Assembly: GCA_051294375.1 (NCBI GenBank)
Contig: CM119270.1
Coordinates: forward strand, 12,213,676 to 12,277,675
From: Paraspadella gotoi
Lineage: Eukaryota > Chaetognatha
Reading direction: 5' to 3'
Length of the DNA stretch: 64,000 nt
Shown: piece by piece, positions 1-12,544 of the stretch
Numbering within the stretch: the stretch's first letter is position 1
How the letters are laid out: every line of letters begins with the position of its first letter
Made by a program: the position numbers and the translations under genes
The notes under the pieces: model-generated
The model's input: only the letters and a program-made list of their open reading frames with translations
Databases searched by the model: none
Told to the model about the DNA's origin: nothing

Positions 1-74
1 GAAAGAACAAGAATAGAAACCGTATTCTCTCTCGTCCCTGTCTACCGAAAAAATCCCCGAGCGAGAGAGGAGAC

Positions 75-208
<134 letters not shown>

Positions 209-533
209 TTCACGCTTCTCATTCTCCTCGCCTCCGGCCAACCTTACCCTTTTCCTCTTCCTCTTCCTCCTCCCCCTTTTTCCCACATTAAACGCCTGTT
301 AGAGAATAAATCGCCGCCTCGAAGGAGCGCCGGTTCCTCTTCCACCCATCTCCTCTTCCCTCTCCCATTAGTCATTCTCTCTATCTTCCTCTTCTCTCTA
401 TCCGCGCGTCGCCCCTCAAACAAACACGCGACTCTCGAGGAGGGGGTTTCGCCAAGCAAAGGAGAAAACTCGTTGCTCTTCCCCCTCCCATAGGAAACCT
501 TATGATGCCTTCCCGTCGTCCCGTGTTGGGGTT

Positions 534-660
<127 letters not shown>

Positions 661-947
661 CTGGAATTGGCACCAAAAAGCGCATTGATGGAGGGGGGTA
701 TGTCAATGGTTGCAACAGAAAAAAGAGCAGGAGGAATGAAAGCATAAGAACAGGAAACAGAATGAGAGTTAATTATAAAATTGGTAAAATTACATATAAA
801 ACTATCTTAAGGAGGTAATGCGTAAAAATGGCGTATTGTTTTCATATAAAAAATATTATTTTGACTGAAATTTTCTGAAATTTTCTGAGATGTAAAGAAA
901 TAATAAACCTTATGCACAAGGCGATGTAGACAATTAAAAATAAGGAC

Positions 948-2153
948 AAAGTAAAATTAAAAAAGAAGATAAAAAAAGGAAGTTTTATCGCGAACACTTT
1001 CTCGGATTTGCTGGGCGAAGAGATGCACTGCTATATTCAAATTCTGACACACTTTCACATGACGGTCATGACATGGGGCCCTTGCAGAGATGAACGAACT
1101 ATATTATTTTTAAATAGTGGAAACTAAAGATAAGACAGATTTTTGGGTCGAAGGGCAAAAAAGAGTTTGAGTGAAAGAATAGAAAAGAAGAAATGATAAA
1201 AAAAACACGATCTTCTCAATATTTTTTTTTTATCGAAACATTCTGTTTGCTTCGAAATATTAAAATAAAGATTAGATTTGATCGTATTGGGCGAGCTTGA
1301 TTTTTTTTTCATTTCGTGTTAAAGGCGGCATTATTTTGGAGTTCATTGTGCTAAAAAAATCGCCGATACTATAGCTAATTAACTTGATTATTTTTCAGGG
1401 AAATTAATCTCTTTTTCTCCCGTTACATTTCCTGTCCAAGAGCCTCACTCTCCCTTTTACTCACCCGCGGTTATCATCATCGTCGCTTATTCCTAAAAAG
1501 AGTATTAATTATGCTAATCGGTTTTCGAGGGTCGAGAAAGACGACGACGACGACGACGACGGTGACCACTCGAGTGAGTCTCCGGTTCTCGTCTCATTCC
1601 CTACTCTGGCGGCGAGTCACCAAAGACTAAAGAACGTAAGTAAGAGAGATAGAGAGGGAGAGAGAGAGTGAGTGAAGTGAGGATCGCCACCCGAGCGAAT
1701 CAGCGTGAGACGACATGGAGAGGGACGGGCCAGGGGGGTGCCACCACGAGGGAGGCGAGGGTGGAGAGAGAGGGAGAGACGAGTGAGAGAGGATGAGAGA
1801 TTTGAGAGAGAGAGAGAGATGAGAGTGAGAGAGAGAGAGAGAGAAATCGTAAAAAGAGGTAAGGCAAGAGACTCGTGGCGCGGGTGAGGTCAGCTGCGCG
1901 CGGACGTGGCGTCGTATGGGGTAAGCTCGAATCGTGGGAACGTCGAACGAATTCTGGGTTGAGTGAGTCGCGAGAAAGGTAAGGGAAGTATATTGTTTAA
2001 ACTTTTTTAATGAATAAATAGTTGAATACTAACTCACTTTTGTTTTCCGGCTAAAGTTGAAACGCTCTGGAATATTACCATTTTTTAGAATGGCTTAAAC
2101 GTTTTCCCACGTGAATCATCTTTCTTTTCTTTATTTATTTATTGCTATCAGTT
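948..2153. other. Non-coding spacer, purine-rich, with one good splice-donor-like site
   Basis: AT-rich to about 1500, then (ACG)7 at 1539-1560 and interrupted GA-rich DNA at 1640-1850. A strong donor-like sequence, AAAG followed by GTAAGG, sits at 1979-1984 after a CG-richer stretch (1875-1978). It could mark the end of a 5' untranslated exon on the plus strand, but no acceptor or coding partner was identified. The only frames here are Arg/Glu-rich readings of the repeats. Confidence 0.5.
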
Positions 2154-2210
2154 GAGAGAGAGAATGAAGAAGAGAGCAGAGAGAGAGAGAGAGAGAGAGA
2201 GAGACGAAGA

Positions 2211-2300
<90 letters not shown>
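2154..2300. repeat. (GA)n microsatellite, interrupted
   Basis: GA tract with a few AAG/GACGAAGA interruptions. It marks the left end of the direct duplicate whose second copy begins at 6629, where only about 21 bp of GA remain after the N gap. Confidence 0.95.
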
Positions 2301-2301
<1 letters not shown>

Positions 2302-4972
2302 CAATATAACTCGGTGCGATTCACGCGTGAGTCTGGTTTATTTAATTCACTTTTTCTCGCGAGCGAAGATAAGAAAACCGAGGATAGAAATTCCCTTAAA
2401 AACAAAAGCGTTTTTCCGAGAATGATATAATATATTTATTATTTTTTTTTTTTATCGTATCTAGTGCGGCGACGGAACGCGCGGACCCACGACGACGAGA
2501 ACACCGGAATCGATAAATCGGCAAAAACGTTTTATCAAACTTCTTCCCTTCGGAAGTAAATCGTCTTCCGATCCTATCATCCTTTGTTCTTTACTTTTTT
2601 TTATCATCTTACTCCAAGAAAGTAAGTTTCTTTTTCGGTGGGGACATTCCGAGATGGAAATAGGTATATTGGATATTAAGATAAAGAATACTTTTGCCTG
2701 AATGGATTTAGATTGTCATCTGTAAGAAGGCAGATAGAAAGATACTTTGATTTTAACTCGCAATAGATTCGCTATCAGCGTTTCACCAGCTCACATTTTA
2801 CATTGCCTCCGTAGCCACTCTAGGTTTCTTCTACCTTTCGCAGCTTATGCGCTGTCTGTCATGGTATTTTTCACCACCGATGTTCCATCTCACCGGATCA
2901 TCACAGCTGAAACAATCGAGGGACGGGACCCCGAAAAAAATCCTCGCTTGCTCATATTTTGCGAGCGAAGTCCGTATGCGAGGGATAAAGTTTGATAAGT
3001 ATCGGTAGGACAATAAGAGCAGGAGAAGCTCTTGTGTGAAAGAAGGGACTTTGTTAACGGTGAAATGAGTGCTGGTTGAGAGAAGAGTGGAGTCTGATTC
3101 GCGGTGACCGCTATTCTCTGTCCCGTGAGTCCTGGAGGAGCCAGCGGATTGTCAAGAGAGTCGGTCTTGGATGGAGGGCGCGATGAACGAGTACGCAGAG
3201 CTAGTTGAGTATTGGTCGTCAGAGATGGAATAGTGGAGAGCGAACGTCTGGCCCAGAGAGTAGTCGTGCTTAGAGGCGTGATTCCGGGGGAAGTCAGCGC
3301 TCAGCGTGAGGTTGGCATCGAAGAGACAAGTGATGACAGGAGAGTGAGCGCGAGGCAGAAGAAGGGTTAGAGACGATAAGAGATGACGATCCGAGTGAAA
3401 GAGAGAGGGAGATGTGAGAGAAAGAAGATAAGAGGGCGTACGTCCGGCCATGAAATGAGTGCTCGCAAGAGAAGAAAGATAGAGAAGGTATCTCAAAGAA
3501 ACGTAAGGAACGTGATAAGGGGAAAGAAAGAAAGAACGGAAAGGATAGCAGAGAAGGAAAAAGCAAGAAGAACAACGATGAAGAATAAAGAAAGAAAGAA
3601 AGAAATTTTCGCCACGCTGTGTTTTTCTGATTTAAAATTTTTCATTTTTTGACTTGCGTTGAATGATGCGCTCCCTCGACGCCCGACGCGCGCCATTGCG
3701 TCGTCGGAATGCAAGAATCGGACTTAAATTTAAGGAAATGTCCTCAATCGGAGGCGAGTTGAAAGGCTTGAAAGAAAGTTCGGTGAAGCAAAAGGAGACT
3801 GTGAGCGGACTGTGGATGGTGAGGTGGTCGAATCCCTCCACGGCTGGAAATTCTTCGATCGGATCGGAGGTAAGTTTGGCCTTCGGTGATCAGTTTTAAT
3901 TGACTGAAGGAGGAGTTCGATAATATGCTAGAGCGAGTGACTATTGTCGATATATTCTCAATATACCGAGGTGAATATTCAGAGTAGAAGATACGCGAAA
4001 TGTGGCCACTAAATCTGTGACACGACTGGTGAAGACATCGAAGAGTGTTAGAGGACAAGAGAGGAATTCGAGCAATTTCTTTGTTGGTCTGGAGTCATGC
4101 ATTTCACGCATCAGTGACTGGTGAAGTTGTGAATGATAAAAGAGAAGGAAGTTGAAGTGAACAAAGGAGTGTGGACGATGCGAAGAAACGGAGGAAAAGG
4201 GCCGCACGGGAGATCGCGTCAGGCATCGAAACTGGCAATTATAGGATATATACTTTGGCGAATGTGGAAGAAACAATTAATAATAATATGTGAATTGAAA
4301 AAGAAGAGGTAGGGACACACTTCAATTTCTAACCAGTGGTAGAGATCCTGTAGACCAGCAAGGAGAATTAAATGTGGGGATACATATAGTGATGACGAAG
4401 GGGAAGAATGGGCATTGAAAATGACTCCGAGGGTCGTTGACGAGATGAGGCTAGACATAACGCGAGTGGAGTAGAGGTGACAAAAACGGACATTCTGTTC
4501 TTTCGGAGATCAGTCACCTCAACGTCCTTAATTTTGTCCGGCGATAAAAGAAGTAAATCGTCGGTGAAAGGGACCGAACGGGGGACGGGCGGCTTGTTCA
4601 CGGAACGGCGTTCGCGGTCCGACGTGAGTTGTCGGCGGACGGCGCTCGTCAGAATAATTTCGGTTTATCGAAAATCAAAATCGTGAAAAATCAATCAAGC
4701 GGAAAGGAAGAGATAAAAACCCCTGATGGAAAAAATTGGGAGAAGAAATCGAGAAAAAAAGGAGCAATTGGGAGGGAAAAGGGGCAAAAAAGCAATCGTG
4801 GCTAGATGAAAACCAAAGCGGTTCTACGGGGGGAAGGAAAAAAAATTGTGGGCAATTGCTTTTTTGAAATAAAATAGATGATCTGGATTTTAGAGAAACC
4901 TTAACCAAAAGGTAATTGTAAAAAGGACGTAAGTACGAGTAAATAACAACTAATCATCTCTCTACCGTCGAA
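2154..4972 (+). repeat. First copy of a direct duplication (partner 6629-8838)
   Basis: Collinear with 6629-8838. Shared landmarks include TTTTTCTCGCGAGCGAAGAT (2350 and 6688), the CATGGTA/TTTTTCACCACCGATGTTC block (2860 and 7160), the CAGTGACTG block (4110 and 8010), GTGATGACGAAGGG (4389 and 8240), and the end CATCTCTCTACCGTCGA (4956-4972 and 8821-8837). Differences are dominated by short indels, the pattern of uncorrected long reads, so frames here are unreliable. No recognisable gene was found. This copy carries an extra purine-rich stretch near 3330-3600 where the partner has GA/GAAA repeat. Confidence 0.9.
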
Positions 4973-5122
4973 CTGGATATTATAGGGCTAGAACGGGTAA
5001 GAGTGCGAGAAGATTCAAATTTGGCTGTGATTATCTCAGGTGTTATAAATGTATTCGGACGATGAGACTAAGCGCATGTATTCCGAGTACAGACAACCTA
5101 GAATGGTGGATTCAGCGGGGGT
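4973..5122. other. Short linker between the direct copy and the inverted arm
   Basis: About 150 bp with no match elsewhere in the window and no coding signal. Confidence 0.5.
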
Positions 5123-5451
5123 TATTTTTAATTGTTCTACATCGCCTTGTGCATAAGTTTATTATTCTTTACATCCAGTTCAGAAAATTTCAGTAAGTCA
5201 AATAATATTTATATGAATGAACAATCGGCAATTTTTTAACGCATTACTTCCTTAAGATAGTTTTATAATGTATTTTACCAAATTTTATAAATGTAACCTC
5301 TCATTCTGTTTCCTGTCTTTGATGCTTTCATTCCTTCCTGCTCTTATTTTCTGTTGCAACCTCTTGACATACCCGCTCCATCAATGCGCTTTTTGGTGCC
5401 AATTCCAGCAGCGAGAGAGAGAAGAGGAGAGAGAGAAGAGAGTGGAGGGGT

Positions 5452-5483
<32 letters not shown>

Positions 5484-5990
5484 GAGGATGAAGGACAGCC
5501 AACACGGGACCGACGGGAAGGCATCATATAGGTTTCCTATGGAGGGGGAGAAAGAGCAACGATTTTCTCTGCTTTGCTTGGGCGTACCCTCCTCGAGAAG
5601 TCGCGTGTTTGTTTGAGTGGGCGTACGCGCGGATAGAGAGAAGAGAGATAGAGAGAATTGACTAATGGGAGATGGGAAAGAGGAGATTGGGTGGAAAAGA
5701 GGGAACCGGCGCTCCTTTCGAGGCGGCGATTTATTTTCTCTATCACACAGCTTTATAATGTTGGGAAAAAGGGGGAGGAGGAGAGAGAGAGAAAAGGGTA
5801 ATGGTTGGCCGGAGGCGAGGAGAATGAGAAGCGTGAAATCGAGAAGAGAGAGAGAGAGAGAGAGAGATGATGAGAGAGAGAGAGAGAAGAGAGAGAGAGA
5901 GGGGGGCTTGTCTTCCTCCTCTCGCGTCGGGGATTTTTTTCGGTAAGACAGGGGACGAGGAGAGAATATCGGTTCTATTCTGTGTTCTTT
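5123..5990 (-). repeat. Right arm of the large inverted duplication
   Basis: Reverse complement of 1-947, from the AATTGTTCTACATCGCCTTG junction near 5135 to the CTATTCTGTGTTCTTTTC end near 5990. Together the arms flank about 4.2 kb that contains the first direct copy. The GA tracts at 5413-5488 and 5847-5903 are shorter versions of the CT tracts in the left arm. Confidence 0.85.
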
Positions 5991-6603
5991 TCGGAAGAAA
6001 CGAGAGAGAGAAATAGACGAGTGGGAAGAGAGAGAGAGAGAGAGAGATGGAGCGAAGAGAAACGGGTAATTTCATTGTTTTTATATCTTCCGTCGATTCT
6101 CTCATTTTTCTTCGGCTGTCATCGAATTGTTTGTCGTCCTACGTCTTCATTGTTTGTCGCTTTTTTTTTCTCATTAAACTTTTTCTCGTTTTGCCTTCGA
6201 TCATTACATTGATAAAATCATTCGGGCGATATAAATAAAAGAAAAGAAAGGAGATATAAAATCTTATACTTAGTTATAATCTGCGGCCAAAAAATCACTA
6301 TGTCTGATTTTGACCGATAAATAAAGAGGTTTTCCTCTTTTCTTCAAGTTTTGAACGCTAAAAACTATTTTAAGGAATGACTAATTTTGGAATTTGCATT
6401 TAACACACCATTTTTGTTTCGTTAGTACTTTTCAGAATCCTTAACACTTTCTCATATTGTGTAGGCATTTATTTAATCGTGTTGTTAATTTCTATTTCTT
6501 ATCAGTTTTAACATTTACTCAGCTTATTATCGCTCTACAATTTTTATGTTGTTAATTTATGTTCAATTAGGCAAAGCTACAGTATGTATATAATATAATT
6601 TAA
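5991..6603. other. AT-rich non-coding stretch
   Basis: Begins with a short interrupted GA tract (6001-6047), then becomes AT-rich up to the N gap. A compact hairpin with 7-bp perfect arms, AAAGAGG and CCTCTTT around a TTTT loop, lies at 6323-6340. No ORF or other feature was recognised. Confidence 0.5.
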
Positions 6604-6628
6604 NNNNNNNNNNNNNNNNNNNNNNNNN
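6604..6628. other. Assembly gap, exactly 25 N
   Basis: Twenty-five N. The same length recurs at 29394-29418 and 38510-38534, and each time duplicated sequence abuts the gap. This suggests a fixed-size placeholder left by a gap-filling step and not a measured gap. Confidence 0.99.
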
Positions 6629-7350
6629 GAGAGAGAGAGAGAGAGAGAGCCATATAACTCGTCGATCACGCGGTCTGTTTATCACTTTTTCTCGCGAGCG
6701 AAGATAAGAAAAACCGAGGATGAAAATCCCTTAAAAACAAAAGCCGTTTTTCCGAGAAATGATAACAACAACGACAGTGACGGCGACGACGACGACGAAG
6801 ACCACGACGACGAGAACACCGATCGATAATCGGCAAAACGTTTTATCAACTTCTCCCTTCGGAAGTAAAATTGTCTTCCGATCCTCTCATCTTTTCTTTA
6901 CTTTTTTTTATCTCTTCTCCAAGAAGTAAGTTTCTTTTTCAGGATGGGAGTACATTCCGAATGGAAATAGGTATATTAGGATATTAGATAAGCAATACGT
7001 TTGCTGAATGGATTAGATTGTATCTTGTAAGAAGGCAGATAGAAAGATACTTTGATTTTACTCGCAATAGATTCGCTATCAGCGTTTCACAGCTCACATT
7101 TTACATTCCTCGTAGCCTCTCGGTTTCTTCTCCTTTCGACAGCTTATGCGCTGTCTGTCATGGTAATTTTTCACCACCGATGTTCACATCTCTACGGATC
7201 ATCACAGCTGACAATCGAGGGACGGGACCGAAAAAAATCCTCGCTGCTCATATTTTCGGCGAAGTCATGCGAGGAGATAAAGTTGATAAGTATCGGTAAC
7301 TAGGACTAAGCGCGGAGCAGAGCCTGGAGAAGGATTATTAACCACTGATT

Positions 7351-7351
7351 G

Positions 7352-7393
<42 letters not shown>

Positions 7394-7590
7394 CCGAGAG
7401 AGAGAGAGGAGAGAGAGAGCAGAGAGAGAGAGAGAAAAGAAAGAGAAGAAAGAAAAAAGAAAGAAAAATCGAAAAAAGAACAGAACAGAAAGAAAGAAAG
7501 AAAGAAAGAAGAAAGGAAAGAAAGAATAGAAAGAAAGAAAGAAAGAAAAAAAGAAAGAAGAATAAGAAAAGTAAAGAAAAAGAAATGAAA
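7351..7590. repeat. (GA)n grading into (GAAA)n
   Basis: GA repeats to about 7435, then a degenerate GAAA/GAAAA purine run to about 7590. The corresponding stretch of the other copy (about 3330-3610) is purine-rich but not a clean repeat. Arg/Glu/Lys frames across it are repeat readings. Confidence 0.9.
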
Positions 7591-8464
7591 AAAATTCGCA
7601 CGTGTGTTTTTTGATTAAATTTTATTTTGACTGCTGATAATCTCGACCCCACGCGCCCTTCGTGATCGGAAAATTCAAAATCGATTATTAAACTTTAAGG
7701 AAATTCCTCAATCGGTGGAAAGGGAAAAAATCGGGAAAAAAGGACTAGTGCAGCGGTGACTGTGACTGGTGAGTGGCGATCCCTCCACGAGTTGGACAAT
7801 TTTTCGATCGGTCGGGTGAGTGAGTCGGTGAATCAGTTTTAATGACGGAAAGGAGGAGTCGAAATACTAGAGCGAGTGAATTTGTGATATATTCAAATAC
7901 CGAAGTGAATATCAGAGAGACGAAAGTGGCCACTAAACTGTGACGCTGGTGAAGACATCGAAGAGTGAAGGACAAAGAGGAATTCGAGCAAATTCTTTCA
8001 TCTTCACGCATCAGTGACTGTGAATTGTGAATGAATAAGGAAGAAAGTGTGAATGAACAAAAGTGTGACGTCGAGAAAAGAGGAAGGGCCGACGGAGACC
8101 CTCGAAACTGCAATTTGGATATATTGGCGAATGTGAAAAACAATTAAAATAAATACTAATGAAAAAAAGTAGGGACATTTCAATTTCTAACATTAGAGAC
8201 TGAAACCACAGGAAAATTAAAATGTGGGGATTACATATAGTGATGACGAAGGGAAGATGGGCATTTGAAAAATGACTCCGAGGAGTCGTTGACGAGAGAG
8301 GCTAAGACATAACGTAGAGGGACAAACGGACATCTGTTCTTCGGAGATCAGTCGACCTTCACGTCTTATTTTTGTCGGCGAAAAAGAGTAAATCGTCGGT
8401 GAAGGGACGAACGGGGGGACGGGCGCTTGTTCTCGGAACGGCGTTCGCGGTCCGACGTGAGTTT

Positions 8465-8518
8465 GTCGGCGGACGGGCGCTCGTCGGCGGACGGGCGCTT
8501 GTCGGCGGACGGGCGCTC
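8465..8518. repeat. 18-bp minisatellite, 3 units
   Basis: Three consecutive units of GTCGGCGGACGGGCGCTC (last base T in unit 2). The other copy has a single unit near 4632-4650. Because 18 is divisible by 3, the minus strand reads as a six-residue repeat, RPSADE/RPSADK, inside an open frame with no ATG. Coding is therefore not supported, but the array is a VNTR candidate. Confidence 0.85.
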
Positions 8519-8995
8519 GTCAACTAATTTTCGGTTTATCGAAAAATCAAAATCGTGAAAATCATCGAAGCGGAAAGAAGAGATAAAAACCCCTGATGGA
8601 AAAATTGGGGAAGAAATCGAGAAAAAAAGAGCAATTGGGAGGAAAAGGGCAAAAAAAAAAAAGCAATCGTGGCTAGATGAAAACAAAGCGGTTCTACGGA
8701 AGAATGAAAAAAAAATTGTGGGCAATTGCTTTTTGAAATAAAATATGATGATGGATTTAGAGGAAACTTAACCAAAAGTAATTAGTAAAAAGGACGTAGT
8801 ACGAGTAATAACTAACTATCATCTCTCTACCGTCGACTGTTTAGAAATATAGTCATTATATCTTTCTGAAATTGGTACAACCAATAAATTTATATTTATA
8901 TTTATATAACCGTAGATTACTCGTTTATCGGAGTCAATTAGAGGGAAGATGAGGCTTCACGAGTGATCACGGGATGAGAACCTCAAGTTGCTTGA

Positions 8996-9031
<36 letters not shown>

Positions 9032-9389
9032 GTGAAGATTTAAAAAAACAAGGAATAGCGTTACTTGTCCCGAGGGTCTTTGTTGTTGTTGTCCTGAGGG
9101 CTGGACAATGAGGCGCCGAGCTGACCACACCTCTATTCACCCCAAAGGTTCACCCGCACTCATTCCACAACACCCCTTAAGAGTGGGCAGCCCTTTTTTG
9201 ACCACAATATTCATCGGGGTCAAAGCAATAATCGACGGTATAATTGAAAAGGATGAGAAGTTTTCGTTTGAAAAGATTTGAAATTTTAAAATCAGAAAGT
9301 TCAGAAAATAAATCACAACGAATAATTTCAAATTGCATAAACCTTAAATTTCAAAATCAATTTGTCAATTGTGGTGAATATTAAAGTTA

Positions 9390-9397
9390 TGACGTCA
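9390..9397. promoter_or_regulatory. CRE-like palindrome TGACGTCA
   Basis: Perfect CREB/ATF octamer TGACGTCA in AT-rich DNA. One such octamer can occur by chance at this window length. Function depends on a nearby transcription start, which was not identified. Confidence 0.25.
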
Positions 9398-9559
9398 TTT
9401 GTCTCAATTCCAAACTTGCGCAACGCGAGTAAAAACGTGAAGATGACTCAATAAATAAATAAACAAACAAACGAGGATAATAAACAAACGGTCGCGCTCG
9501 AGTTTCGACCTCAGGATCCCGTAGGTGAAAGTCGCGTGGAATGTTGCAGAAATGTTGAA

Positions 9560-9690
<131 letters not shown>

Positions 9691-9920
9691 GGCCTGTGGG
9701 CCACACCGGGAGATAGTCTAACCGATTGTTTCTTTTAAAATCGATGTGACGCCACGACGAAAACAACAAAGACAACAACAACAGCAAACGAAACAACATC
9801 CTTGCGAGTTCGAATATAATTATATAAAAATAAGAATTCTATTCACTGATTACGTTGACTGACATTCCACAGGCCCTTAGCTTAATTCTTCTCATCCCAA
9901 TTATTAATTCTCCCTCGCCC

Positions 9921-10096
9921 GCTTCAAGCAATTCTCTCCCAAACTCCCCGATCCCCTCTCCAACCCATCCCCAACCCCCTTAGACCCATCCCTTCCCCAA
10001 CTTCAATCAATTCTTTCCCAAATCTATAACATTCAGAATATGTTACACGACTCCCCCTCAACCCATCCCCAACCCCCTTAGACCCATCCCTTCCCC
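9921..10096. repeat. Tandem duplication of a C-rich block, about 80-97 bp per unit
   Basis: The block CTTCAAnCAATTCTnTCCCAAA followed by CAACCCATCCCCAACCCC and CTTAGACCCATCCCTTCCCC occurs at 9921-9999 and again at 10000-10096. The last about 39 bp are identical. The second unit has about 18 extra bases. Both units are strongly G-poor on this strand. Confidence 0.85.
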
Positions 10097-10553
10097 AGTT
10101 CCCCCCCCTTTCTCGATCGACGTGGTCATCTTCGATCTCGTATCGACTTTCGTAAACAGAAATTCGTTTAATGGAATCAGAATCTGAGGCGAAGAGATAA
10201 AAATCGTATCTCCGTCGGGATCGATGCTTCTCACCCAGTTTTTTGGGGGAAAAAGAAATGAGATGGGGCTTCGGAGGCGTCCGTCCAGGGCTCTTGGGCG
10301 TTTGACCTGTTTTCTAGGTTGGAAGTACCGAGTATTGTGGGCTTTTAATAAGCAGTACCAATTGACAGGGTAATTGGACAATCACCAGTTAAGTCGTTTT
10401 CCGTCGTTTCGTTCGATTGTAAACCGAGAATCATGTTGTGTAGGTGTCGATTTGATGATGGCCTACTCACGTACATGCAGGGTGAAAAATATTAATGTCT
10501 TAAAAACTTATCATTTTGTTGTTTAGAATTTAATCCTAAAATATGTAGAACGT

Positions 10554-10563
10554 AGAGGGCGCC
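10554..10563 (+). promoter_or_regulatory. CTCF-like core AGAGGGCGCC
   Basis: The sequence fits an AGRKGGCGCY-type CTCF core at all ten positions. It sits about 20 bp upstream of a YY1-like motif, at the left boundary of the 18.7 kb duplicated block. This is a motif match only; chance occurrence in 64 kb is possible. Confidence 0.25.
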
Positions 10564-10581
10564 AAAAAAAAAAAGAGTTTC

Positions 10582-10590
10582 AAAATGGCG
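10582..10590 (+). promoter_or_regulatory. YY1-like motif AAAATGGCG
   Basis: AAAATGGCG fits the YY1/Pho core (AnATGGCG), which in many promoters overlaps the first ATG. Here the ATG opens a 74-codon frame whose second half is a reading of the GA repeat, so coding is doubtful. The preceding 30 bp and the following CG-rich DNA would fit a promoter edge. Confidence 0.25.
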
Positions 10591-10670
10591 TCCCAAGCGA
10601 AATCGACACGAAGCCGCCTTCGCGCGTGCCAGAGAAAAAGAAACATAGCGGGAAAACGATGGAGATCGAG

Positions 10671-10675
10671 AGAGG

Positions 10676-10708
<33 letters not shown>

Positions 10709-11060
10709 GAGAGAGACGAGCAGAGAGAGAGAGTAGAATGAACGACCCTCGTTCGTATGGCGGAAACGACAGCGACGCCAAGCGCTCGTGTTCAACAAGA
10801 GAAACGTGAACGCCACATTCCTAAAAGAAAGCAAACTTTGGAAAAACGTAACCTCATTTTATATTCAGTTGAACGCGAAACCTGGTTATACTAGAACTTG
10901 GACTCCGGTTCGTAACAATAATATGCTCTACGAGAATCTACAAACAGAAAAACCCTCGACGTTTGGTTGTGAAAGAGAGGAGGACATGAGAGAGGAGAGA
11001 GAGAGAGAAGAGAGAAGAAGATGAGAAGAGAGAGAGAGGAGAGAACGGAAGAGAGAGGCA
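10671..11060. repeat. GA-rich tracts flanking a short unique block
   Basis: GA tract at 10671-10738, unique sequence from 10739, then a second interrupted GA tract at about 10977-11060. In the second copy the latter corresponds to the 129-N gap at 29636-29764, so this copy shows what is hidden there. Confidence 0.85.
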
Positions 11061-11870
11061 AGGAGAACTCAGATATAGAGCATTCAAAGAGACAAATAGA
11101 TACCTATGATTGCCACCTATGATTGCAATTTAATTTTAAAAGTGCTTAAAAAATCGAATTAACCGAGCGGAGCACACACGAGAACAAACGAATTGCCACT
11201 AAAACAGACCATTATAAAACAAATCTAAACAAAGTATAATGAAAAATATAAAGAAATAAAGAAAAATATAAGTAAAAAAAAAAGAAAGAAATAAAGAGCA
11301 GTTTTCCGCAGATTGCCTGCATTTTTGTTGAGGCCATTTCTTCCTCTAAATGACCCGCTTGTTATTCCGCGAATTCGCCGCATATTGTTTACGTCTACTA
11401 CTCATCTCTTCTTTTGATCGTTTTCATCTATTTCCAGGGTCGTCGTCGTCGTGTCGTCGTGTCATCGTGAAGTAGTCTGGTGGCTTTTTTTCCATGGCAG
11501 TTAAACAAGTTAGAACAAAATTAAAAACCCCCATTCTGCCAATTAAGTCCAATAAACACATAACTTATGGCTGCCAATGCCGAACGAAAAATAAAGGCGA
11601 CGTTTATGAAAGTGTACAGAAAAAAGAGGCTTCTAGTTTTCCAGCTACATCTAAAGCATTTTATTGCAAGTGCATTGAAAAAACATGAACAGGAAGAGTC
11701 GGTGATATTTGAAGGCAAAATATGTCTCTGCTTCAATTGATTTTAAAACGAAATTGTCCTACAGTATAAATTCCGTTCAACGCTCGTAATCTCTGGCTTC
11801 AAAACAAAGATTAATTCGCTTTACGTTAGCGTTTGGCATCAGGGGAGCAATGGCGATAAATGAATTCCAT

Positions 11871-11871
<1 letters not shown>

Positions 11872-11917
<46 letters not shown>

Positions 11918-11940
11918 CTCTTGCTCTCTCTCCTCTCTTT
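11872..11940. repeat. (CT)n microsatellite
   Basis: CT run of about 40 bp followed by interrupted CT. The second copy (30498-30520) has a much shorter tract. Confidence 0.95.
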
Positions 11941-12003
11941 CATTTTTTCAAGACTCAATCCCCCGTTTTCCGATGCGTTTTAAGCGATTTGACTCCGATA
12001 TTC

Positions 12004-12011
12004 TGACGTCA
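12004..12011. promoter_or_regulatory. CRE-like palindrome TGACGTCA
   Basis: Perfect octamer, retained in the duplicate at 30749-30756. It lies about 540 bp before the CpG-rich islet. Retention only reflects the shared origin of the copies. Confidence 0.25.
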
Positions 12012-12544
12012 TTATCCTCTTCTTTCGTCCTCGCTCCTCTACCGATAGTCCATTTACTTCTACTCCTGCAGCCCTTTCGCTCCATCTAACCTTAAGAGCT
12101 TTAATCTCTTTTTTGCCTATACTTTCGATAATTCTTTAGCTCATGCTTGCGTTCCACAATGCCCTCACCCTTTAGCTCCTGTATCTCCTTTACCTGCTAC
12201 CCCTCACCTTACTCAATCCTTTCTTAAGAATTACTGTCTTGGAAAGAAGATGCGTAACAAAGAGCAAAGCTAATTTAGGTGGTTTTTACGTATATGAGAC
12301 AGTAGGTTTAAAATCAAAAAAAATTATTACATTAATTTTATTTTTAATAAAATTGCAACTATTAAAATAAATAATATCCCGATAAATATATGATTTGGTA
12401 CAAGACATACAATATTGATTGATTAAGATTTACCCTTACAAAAATTAACATTATTAAGAAATTTATGATAAAATTAATGTTTTTTCCGTATATCTTAACC
12501 TAAATATTTCATCTACTGACCACTCTAACCCTTCATTCCAACGA

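Larger units (their letters stand above)
6629..8838 (+). repeat. Second copy of the direct duplication (partner 2154-4972)
   Basis: Collinear with 2301-4972 but shorter, through many small deletions. It starts immediately after the 25-N gap in a GA tract and ends at CATCTCTCTACCGTCGA (8837), after which the two copies diverge completely. It contains an 18-bp minisatellite (8465-8518) present only once in the other copy. Confidence 0.9.

Noticed and set aside
1705-1887. 60-codon Arg/Glu-rich frame near the donor-like GTAAGG
   Set aside because: Reads through interrupted GA repeat; the donor alone is not enough for an exon call.
3821-3850. GGTCGAATCCCTCC as a tRNA B box
   Set aside because: No A box or cloverleaf fits around it, and the duplicate at 7785 differs in the key bases.
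6323-6340. AAAGAGG/CCTCTTT hairpin as a terminator or histone 3' stem-loop
   Set aside because: The sequence does not fit the histone stem-loop consensus, and Rho-type terminators do not apply in eukaryotes. Only a 7-bp stem remains.
10585-10809. 74-codon ATG frame beginning MASQAKSTRSRLRACQ at the YY1-like motif
   Set aside because: Its second half is a GA-repeat reading. The start is better explained by the motif overlap than by coding.
11494-11688. 64-codon ATG frame starting MAVKQVRTKLKTP
   Set aside because: The duplicate (about 30165-30350) lacks the ATG and the frame; no similarity to a known family.
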